Under the pieces are notes generated by a model that saw only the letters and a list, made by a program, of their open reading frames with translations, was not told the origin of the DNA and searched no databases. A DNA stretch of 12,001 nucleotides from Pseudomonadota bacterium. GTDB taxonomy: Bacteria > Pseudomonadota > Gammaproteobacteria > Steroidobacterales > Steroidobacteraceae. Position numbers and translations under genes: made by a program. Shown here in pieces: positions 7,086 through 12,001 of this stretch (within the stretch, counting starts at the first letter, position 1; each line of letters opens with the position of its first letter). The stretch lies in NCBI GenBank assembly GCA_021808035.1, contig JAKBCG010000046.1:1-12001 (forward strand), written 5' to 3'.

Positions 7086-8422
7086 CGTTCCTCCGGATCC
7101 GGCGTGCGCGCCGGCAGGACTTCGGCGGCGCAGCGGCCGAAGCCGATCGTTGCGGCGCCCGAGCGCTCGCAGCGGCCTTCGAGGATCACCCGGTCGCCGT
7201 CTTCGAGGAATCGGCGGGTCTCGCCGGACGGCAGCTCGAGCGGCTCGTGCCCGCCCGCGGTGAGCTCGAGCAGCGAGCCCGCTTCGTCGGCGCCAGGGCC
7301 GGACTGCGTGCCGCTGCCGAGCAGGTCGCCCGGCCGCAGGTCGCAGCCGCCGACCGTGTGGTGCGCGACCATCTGCGCGACCGTCCAGTAGGAGTGGCGG
7401 AAGTTCGTCCGCGTGAGGCGCGCCGCCGGCAGCGCGCGCGCGCGCATCGCCGCGGTCTCGAGCCATACCTCGAGCGATAGATCGAAGCCGCCGCCCGTGC
7501 GTATCGCCGGATCGTCGAGATAGGCGAGCGGCGGCGGATCCGTCGCCGGGCGGGCCCACGGCGTTCGGAACGGCGCGAGCGCCTCCAGCGTGACGATCCA
7601 CGGCGAGATCGTGGTCGCGAAATTCTTCGCGAGGAACGGCCCGAGCGGCTGATATTCGAAGGCCTGCACGTCGCGCGCGGACCAGTCGTTCAGCAGGCAC
7701 AACCCGAACACCTGCTGCTCGGCCTCGCCGATCGGAATCGGTTCGCCCGGCGCATTGCCGGTGCCGACGAAGATCCCGACTTCGAGCTCGAAGTCCAGGC
7801 GCGTGCTCGGTCCGAACTCCGGCGTCTCATGTCCCGCCGGCAGGCGCTGGCCGAGCGGCCGGCGGAACGCCGTGCCCGACACCTGCACCGAGGACGCGCG
7901 ACCGTGATATCCGATCGGCAGCCAGCGGTAGTTCGGGGTCAGGGGATTCGTCGGCCGGAACAGGCGTCCGACCGCGGTCGCGTGGTGGATCGAGGCGTAG
8001 AAGTCGGTGTAGTCGCCGATCGCCGCGGGCAGCGCGAACTCCGCCTCGCCTTGCGGGACCAGGCAGTCGATCAGCGTCGCCTGCTGCGCCGATCCCTCCG
8101 CCAGCGCCTCGAACAGCGCCGCGCGCAGCGCGCTCCAGTGTGCCGGCCCGAGCGCCATCAGCGCGTTCATCGTCGGCTGCGCCGCCGCTTCGAGCGCTCG
8201 CGCCGCCGCGCCGTCGAACGGCACCGAGCGCGCGAGCGCGGCGAGATCGAGGATCTCCTCGCCGATCGCGACGCCGCCACGCCAGGACTCGCCGTGACCG
8301 CGTCGCCGGAACGACGCGAACGGTAGATTCTGTACGGGGAAGTCGCGGTGGCCGTTCGCGGATGCGACCCAGCTGCGCGCGGCCGGATCGTGGGTCCGGT
8401 TGCGGCGGTCGCGCGCGTTCAT
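7079..8422 (-). CDS. fahA: Fumarylacetoacetase
   Basis: This 447-residue hydrolase cleaves 4-fumarylacetoacetate to fumarate and acetoacetate, the last step of tyrosine/homogentisate breakdown. Residues I can align with human FAH are all kept: D140 (DFY), H147 (the HHAT general base), E212 and E214 (DFELEVGIFVG), D246 and R250 (NDWSARD), K266 (GPFLAKNF), the GTQSGP loop (371-376), and E386 (SLLEL). The small SH3-like N-domain begins at SWVASANGHRDFPVQNLPF. About 16 extra residues precede it compared with human FAH, so a later start cannot be excluded, although no better ATG is obvious. It starts 16 nt after hmgA and overlaps maiA by 7 nt. The upstream GGCGGG is only a weak ribosome site, which fits coupling to hmgA. 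Confidence 0.95.
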   Translation of the reverse strand: MNARDRRNRTHDPAARSWVASANGHRDFPVQNLPFASFRRRGHGESWRGGVAIGEEILDLAALARSVPFDGAAARALEAAAQPTMNALMALGPAHWSALRAALFEALAEGSAQQATLIDCLVPQGEAEFALPAAIGDYTDFYASIHHATAVGRLFRPTNPLTPNYRWLPIGYHGRASSVQVSGTAFRRPLGQRLPAGHETPEFGPSTRLDFELEVGIFVGTGNAPGEPIPIGEAEQQVFGLCLLNDWSARDVQAFEYQPLGPFLAKNFATTISPWIVTLEALAPFRTPWARPATDPPPLAYLDDPAIRTGGGFDLSLEVWLETAAMRARALPAARLTRTNFRHSYWTVAQMVAHHTVGGCDLRPGDLLGSGTQSGPGADEAGSLLELTAGGHEPLELPSGETRRFLEDGDRVILEGRCERSGAATIGFGRCAAEVLPARTPDPEERC

Positions 8423-8438
8423 CGCGCCCGCCGGCCGG

Positions 8439-9779
8439 TCATGGCCGCTCCGGATCGAAGTGCTTCCCGAGCCCGGCCCAGCAGGCGCCGTAGTCCGCCT
8501 GCAGGGCGGGCCGGCCGGTCAGCGCTGCGGGGGAGGGTTTGAACACGGTGCGGCTCTCGAACATGAACGCCATCGTGTCCTCCAGCCGCTGCGGGACGCG
8601 GGTGTCGATCGAGGAGGCCTTCGCGAACGTCGCCGCGTCCGGGCCGTGGCCGCTCATGCAGTTGTGCAGAGACCCGCCGCCCGGCGCGAAGCCCGTGGCT
8701 TTCGCGTCGTAGACGCCGTGGATCAGGCCCATGTACTCGCTCGCGACGTTGCGATGGAACCAGGGCGGGCGGAACGTGTCGAGTCCCACCAGCCAGCGCG
8801 GCGCGAACACGACGAAGTCGAGGTTGCTCGTGCCGGGCGTGTCGCTCGGCGAGTGCAGCACGAGGAAGATCGACGGATCCGGGTGATCGTAGGAGATCGA
8901 GCCGATCACGTTGAAGCGCCGCAGGTCGTATTTATACGGCACGTGGTTGCCGTGCCACGCGACGACGTCGAGGGGCGAGTGATCGATCGGCGCGCTCCAC
9001 AGGCGCCCGAGGAACTTCGCGACCAGCTCGAAACGACCCTCGAGGTCCTCGTAGCGCGGTCGCGGCGCGAGGAAGTCACGCGGATTCGCGAGCCCGTTCG
9101 CGCCGATCGGGCCGAGATCGGGGAGCTTCAGCGATGCGCCGAAGTTCTCGCAGACGTAGCCGCGCGCGTGCTCGCCGCGCAGTTCCACGCGATATCGCAC
9201 GCCGCGCGGGATCACCGCGATCTCGCAGGGCTCGACGGTCAGGCGGCCGAACTCCGTTGCCAGCACGATCGTGCCGCGCTCCGGCACGATCAGCCATTCG
9301 CCGTCGGCGTTGTAGAAGTAGCGCCCCTGCATCGACCGGTTCGCCGCGTAGAGATGGATCGCGCTACCGGTCTGCGCTTCCGCGGAACCGGTCCCCGCGA
9401 CCGTGACGAGCCCGTCGAGGAAGTCGGTCGGTGCCGACGGCAGTGCGAGCGGATCCCAGCGCAGCCGGTTCGGCGCCGACGGCGGGAACGCGGACGGATC
9501 GGCGAGGCCGGCGTGCGCGAGCGCGGTGAACTCGCCATGCATCGCCGAGGGCCGGATCCGGTAGAGCCAGGAACGGCGGTTCGCATGGCGGGGCGCGGTG
9601 AATGCGCTCGCGGTGACCTGTTCGGCGTACAGGCCGTACGCGCAGCGCTGCGGCGAGTTGCGTCCTCGCGGCAGCGCGCCCGGCAGGGCCTCGACCGCGA
9701 ATTCGTTGCCGAAACCACTCAGGGTGTCGGCAGGATCGTCCGTTCGGTGCAGTTCGTTCACGTGGGGTGCCCGCGTCAT
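8439..9779 (-). CDS. hmgA: Homogentisate 1,2-dioxygenase
   Basis: This 446-residue, Fe(II)-dependent, ring-opening dioxygenase turns homogentisate into 4-maleylacetoacetate. The family opening SGFGNEFAVEALPGALPRGRNSPQ starts at residue 21. The metal ligands are in place: H342 and E348 in FHRNVASEYMGL, and H378 in SGHGPD, with the same 6- and 30-residue spacing as H335/E341/H371 of the human enzyme. YGLYAEQVTASAFTAPR and GRYFYNADGEWLIVPERG also match the family. The first 20 residues are poorly conserved in such enzymes. The ATG at 9779 has no good Shine-Dalgarno nearby; a GGGGAGG motif lies over 30 nt upstream. This is the promoter-proximal gene of the hmgA-fahA-maiA-receptor unit and faces ltaE across a 60-bp gap. 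No hmgR or hppD gene is in view. Confidence 0.96.
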   Translation of the reverse strand: MTRAPHVNELHRTDDPADTLSGFGNEFAVEALPGALPRGRNSPQRCAYGLYAEQVTASAFTAPRHANRRSWLYRIRPSAMHGEFTALAHAGLADPSAFPPSAPNRLRWDPLALPSAPTDFLDGLVTVAGTGSAEAQTGSAIHLYAANRSMQGRYFYNADGEWLIVPERGTIVLATEFGRLTVEPCEIAVIPRGVRYRVELRGEHARGYVCENFGASLKLPDLGPIGANGLANPRDFLAPRPRYEDLEGRFELVAKFLGRLWSAPIDHSPLDVVAWHGNHVPYKYDLRRFNVIGSISYDHPDPSIFLVLHSPSDTPGTSNLDFVVFAPRWLVGLDTFRPPWFHRNVASEYMGLIHGVYDAKATGFAPGGGSLHNCMSGHGPDAATFAKASSIDTRVPQRLEDTMAFMFESRTVFKPSPAALTGRPALQADYGACWAGLGKHFDPERP

Positions 9780-9790
9780 GCCGTGTGGGT

Positions 9791-9808
9791 TTTGTTAGTC
9801 TAATCAAA
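9791..9808. promoter_or_regulatory. Candidate operator in the hmgA-ltaE divergent gap
   Basis: The 60-bp gap 9780-9839 is much richer in A+T than its surroundings. It holds TTTGTTAGTCTAATCAAA, a quasi-palindrome centred on 9799: TTTG-TTAG on the left mirrors CTAA-T-CAAA on the right with one extra base. The core TTAG-T-CTAA is a perfect palindrome. On the + strand TCTAAT (9799-9804) matches five of six -10 positions and lies 35 bp before the ltaE ATG, but no good -35 box is visible. A repressor or activator controlling both genes could bind here. No regulator gene is in the window. Confidence 0.45.
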
Positions 9809-9839
9809 TCAGCACCTCCCCGCACGGCGGCGTCCGACG

Positions 9840-10856
9840 ATGACACACCCTCCGATCGATCTGCGCAGCGACACCGTGACCCGGCCGACCGAGGCGATGC
9901 GCCGCGCGATGGCCGTGGCCGAGGTCGGCGACGACGTGTACGGCGACGATCCGACCGTGAACCGGCTGCAGGCACTCGCGGCCGAGCGCTTCGGGTATGA
10001 GCGGGCGCTCCTGTTCCCGACCGGGACGCAGAGCAACCTCGCGGCGCTGATGGCGCACTGCGGCCGCGGCGACGAGTACCTGGTCGGCCAGGAGGCGCAC
10101 ACCTACCGTTATGAGCAGGGTGGCGCCGCGGTGCTCGGCAGCATCCAGCCGCAACCGCTGGAGAACGAGCCGGACGGCACGATCGATCTCGCGCGGATCG
10201 CCGCGGCGATCAAACCCGTGGACGTGCACTTCGCGCGCACCCGGCTGCTCGCGCTCGAGAACACCATCGGCGGACGGGTGCTGCCGCTCGACTACCTCGG
10301 CGAGGCGACCGCGTTCGCGCACGCGCGCGGACTCGCGACCCATCTCGACGGCGCACGGCTCTATAATGCGATCGTGAAGCTCGGCGTGTCCGAGACCGCG
10401 GCGGTCGCGGGGTTCGATTCGGTGTCGCTGTGCCTGTCGAAGGGCCTCGGCGCGCCGGTCGGCACCCTGCTGCTGGGGAGCGCGCCGTTCATCGACACGG
10501 CGCGGCGCTGGCGCAAGGCGCTCGGTGGCGGCATGCGCCAGGCCGGCGTGCTCGCGGCCGCCGGGATCCACGCGCTCGAACACCACGTCAAGCGGCTCGC
10601 GGAGGATCACGACAACGCCGCCGATCTGGCCGAAGGTCTGCGCGGGCTCGGTCTCGACGCGCCGCCGCCGCAGACGAATATCCTGTACGTGTCGATCCCG
10701 CGCGCCGACGTGGTGCCGCTGCGCGAGGCGCTCGCGCGCGCCGGGGTGCTCGCGACCATAGCCGAGCGCACGCGCCTCGCGACCCACCTGCAGGTCACGC
10801 GCGCGGACGTCGCCGCCGCGCTCCAAGCCTTCGCTGCCTATTTCCGCCGCGGTTGA
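9840..10856 (+). CDS. ltaE: Low-specificity L-threonine aldolase (PLP-dependent)
   Basis: This 338-residue cytoplasmic fold-type I PLP enzyme cleaves L-threonine or L-allo-threonine to glycine and acetaldehyde, and members of the family also accept other beta-hydroxy amino acids. Family marks are the opening IDLRSDTVTRPTEAMRRAM, GDDVYGDDPTVNRLQ, FPTGTQSNLAAL (phosphate-binding region), EAHTYRYEQGG with the stacking H87, ENTIGGRVLPL, HLDGARLYNA with D170 and R173, and SLCLSKGLGAPVG with Schiff-base K201. Length and both domains look complete. The ATG at 9840 precedes the conserved opening by only five residues; GGCGG nearby is a weak ribosome site. It is divergent from hmgA, and its last 19 bases overlap the end of the nucleotidyltransferase gene on the other strand. 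Confidence 0.93.
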   Translation: MTHPPIDLRSDTVTRPTEAMRRAMAVAEVGDDVYGDDPTVNRLQALAAERFGYERALLFPTGTQSNLAALMAHCGRGDEYLVGQEAHTYRYEQGGAAVLGSIQPQPLENEPDGTIDLARIAAAIKPVDVHFARTRLLALENTIGGRVLPLDYLGEATAFAHARGLATHLDGARLYNAIVKLGVSETAAVAGFDSVSLCLSKGLGAPVGTLLLGSAPFIDTARRWRKALGGGMRQAGVLAAAGIHALEHHVKRLAEDHDNAADLAEGLRGLGLDAPPPQTNILYVSIPRADVVPLREALARAGVLATIAERTRLATHLQVTRADVAAALQAFAAYFRRG

Positions 10857-11470
10857 TCGGTCGCGCGCCGGCAGCGGCGCGCGGCGCCCAGACCGGCGGC
10901 GTCGTCGACGTCGCTCACGGCCGAGCGCATCGCGACGAGGCGCCGGCTCTCCGGCGCGACCGCCCGCGCCAGGTCCTTGAGCCCCGAGTCGCCGCGGACG
11001 GACGCGGCGGACGCGAACAGGTGGCGCGGCAGGATCAGCGGCACGCCGGCGCCCACGCCGATGCGGTGTGCGACCAGCCGGCGCGGGGCGGCGCGCCAGG
11101 CGGTGATCAGGCGCTCGAGGTCCCTCGCGCGCAGCGCCGCGAGGTCGACCGGAATGAACAGCACCGCGGACGCGCCGCGCGCGCGCGCGACGGCGAGCCC
11201 GGCGCGCACCGAGCTGGACAAACCCTGCTCGCGGCGCGGGTTCGCGCGGATCTCGGTTCGCAGACCCCGTAATGCGGTGACGAAGCGCGCCGCGCGCGGC
11301 GGCGCGACGACGATCGCGGGCGCGTCGCCGAACGGCGCGACCAGCGTCGCGGTTCGTCGCAGCAAGCCGACCCCGCGCACCCGCGCGAGTGCCTTCGGCT
11401 GGCCGAGGCGCCGCGAGAACCCGGCGGCCAGGATCACGATGTGCAGCGACGGTCGGAGCAGGGCGCGCAT
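10838..11470 (-). CDS. MobA/MocA-like NTP transferase family protein
   Basis: This 210-residue protein resembles the nucleotidyltransferases that attach CMP or GMP to molybdenum cofactor. Visible motifs are the nucleotide-binding LAAGFSRRLGQPKAL (residues 14-28, with K26), the substrate loop NPRREQGLSSSVRAGL (77-92), a metal-site strand FIPVDLAAL (105-113) where MocA relatives have an Asp in the same place, GAGVPLILP (140-148), and GDSGLKDLA (160-168) close to the GDxG motif. About ten arginine-rich residues at the end lie in the overlap with ltaE. The ATG at 11470 fits, although it places the first strand at residue 10. No molybdoenzyme, XdhC or cofactor gene accompanies it here, so the substrate is undecided between molybdopterin and another sugar-phosphate-like acceptor. 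Confidence 0.78.
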   Translation of the reverse strand: MRALLRPSLHIVILAAGFSRRLGQPKALARVRGVGLLRRTATLVAPFGDAPAIVVAPPRAARFVTALRGLRTEIRANPRREQGLSSSVRAGLAVARARGASAVLFIPVDLAALRARDLERLITAWRAAPRRLVAHRIGVGAGVPLILPRHLFASAASVRGDSGLKDLARAVAPESRRLVAMRSAVSDVDDAAGLGAARRCRRATDQPRRK

Positions 11471-11486
11471 TGTTATGATGGTGCCA
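11471..11486 (+). promoter_or_regulatory. Extended -10 promoter, possible leaderless start
   Basis: TGTTATGAT at 11471-11479 is an extended -10 element: TG, one base, then TATGAT, a five-of-six match to TATAAT. The hexamer ends at 11479, which puts +1 at about 11486, the A of the ATG of the next gene. There is no Shine-Dalgarno before that ATG and no good -35 box (GGTCGG at 17-bp spacing). Both facts agree with an extended -10, leaderless transcript, which is an inference. Confidence 0.5.
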
Positions 11487-11989
11487 TGAAAAAGGCCTAC
11501 TTCAGCTTGCGCCGCCGCATGATCGGCGCGCCGCTGTGGCTCGCGGCGCTCTCCGCCATGCTGGTCGTCGGCGTGTCGACCTGGCTATGGAACGAGGCCG
11601 ATTCGACGATCCTGGTGCTCGTGCCGAGCGTCGCCGGCGTGGTGCCGGGACCCCTGCCATTCGCGCGCGGAACGGGCCCGGACCGGATCGATGCGATCTA
11701 CGCGGCCGATGGCGCGGGGGCGCGCGTCGCGGCGGCGGCGCTCGCCGCGCGGCTCGGCCTGGCAGTCGACGGCGCCGGTCGCGACCCGGGTGCCGTGATT
11801 GCCGGGGCGCTCGGCGCCCATCGCGGCGGGCGCATCGTGATCGTTGCGAACCTCGCGCAGATTCCCGACCTCGTCGCCGCAGTCGGCGGCGCGCCCGTGC
11901 CGGGCGCCGCGAGCCTCGGTCCACGGACCCTGCTGGTGATCGGCGTGCCGCGGATCGGCAGACCGAATCTCCTGCGGCTGCACGAGTGA
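11486..11989 (+). CDS. Membrane-anchored histidine-phosphatase-like protein lacking catalytic residues
   Basis: This 167-residue protein has a basic N-terminus (KKAYFSLRRR), one hydrophobic span at about 15-34 (APLWLAALSAMLVVGVSTWL), and a soluble domain that probably faces the periplasm. The domain reads like the histidine phosphatase (SixA/phosphoglycerate mutase) fold: STILVLVPSV (40-49) where relatives have TTxxLVRHAE, then RIDAIYAADGAGARVAAAALAARLGL (67-92) for the DAIYxSPxxRxxxTA helix, and RIVIVANLAQIPDLVAAVGG (116-135) for the VLVVGHSNxxPxLxxxLGG segment. The nucleophilic RH pair, the helix arginine and the second histidine are all replaced, so it is probably not a phosphatase. The fold call rests on pattern only. 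It ends 12 bases before the window edge, and the role is unknown. ATG 11486 is preferred because it begins the anchor; the upstream in-frame ATG at 11441 lies inside the divergent gene. Confidence 0.72.
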   Translation: MKKAYFSLRRRMIGAPLWLAALSAMLVVGVSTWLWNEADSTILVLVPSVAGVVPGPLPFARGTGPDRIDAIYAADGAGARVAAAALAARLGLAVDGAGRDPGAVIAGALGAHRGGRIVIVANLAQIPDLVAAVGGAPVPGAASLGPRTLLVIGVPRIGRPNLLRLHE

Positions 11990-12001
11990 GCCGACCGGGC
12001 C

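Noticed and set aside
10362..10367. Perfect TATAAT inside ltaE
   Set aside because: It encodes part of the conserved LYNA segment, has no suitable -35 box, and no gene starts downstream of it.

Overview
This window is a GC-rich (roughly 70% G+C by eye), tightly packed chromosomal segment of a Gram-negative bacterium. A TonB-dependent outer-membrane receptor, a liu-type leucine catabolic cluster and a homogentisate pathway operon together suggest a proteobacterium, most likely a soil or freshwater gammaproteobacterium. The genus cannot be fixed from the sequence alone. Every gene with a visible end closes with TGA, TAG or TAA in the ordinary way, and TGA is the usual stop. I saw no tRNA, rRNA, CRISPR array, insertion sequence or phage gene. 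No gene-free stretch exceeds about 60 bases.

Layout. (1) Positions 1-2912, + strand: the end of a liu (leucine/isovalerate) operon. It holds the last 20 codons of the methylcrotonyl-CoA carboxylase beta subunit (liuB), a complete 3-methylglutaconyl-CoA hydratase (liuC), and the biotin-carrying alpha subunit (liuD). liuD is split by a single in-frame TGA at 1905-1907 where the family has a conserved glycine; the frame is otherwise intact up to 2912. (2) 2946-4157, + strand: a CPA1-type Na+/H+ antiporter. (3) 4201-9779, - strand: a four-gene unit reading hmgA (homogentisate dioxygenase), fahA (fumarylacetoacetase), maiA (maleylacetoacetate isomerase), then a TonB-dependent receptor. Spacings are 16 nt, a 7-nt overlap and a 4-nt overlap, so the receptor looks translationally coupled to tyrosine/phenylalanine ring catabolism. 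(4) 9840-10856, + strand: low-specificity L-threonine aldolase, divergent from hmgA across a 60-bp AT-richer gap that contains a quasi-palindrome. (5) 10838-11470, - strand: a MobA/MocA-like nucleotidyltransferase whose 3' end overlaps the aldolase. (6) 11486-11989, + strand: a membrane-anchored protein that looks like a histidine phosphatase without its catalytic residues. It has an extended -10 box placed so that transcription could start on the A of its ATG.

How the genes work together. Both catabolic blocks lead amino-acid carbon to central metabolites. The liu genes take leucine towards HMG-CoA; the HMG-CoA lyase gene usually found in such clusters is not downstream here. The hmgA-fahA-maiA genes convert homogentisate to fumarate plus acetoacetate. 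The points most worth following are the liuD nonsense codon, the receptor fused into the homogentisate operon, and the degenerate phosphatase with its candidate leaderless promoter. I did not find a clearly new multi-gene system.
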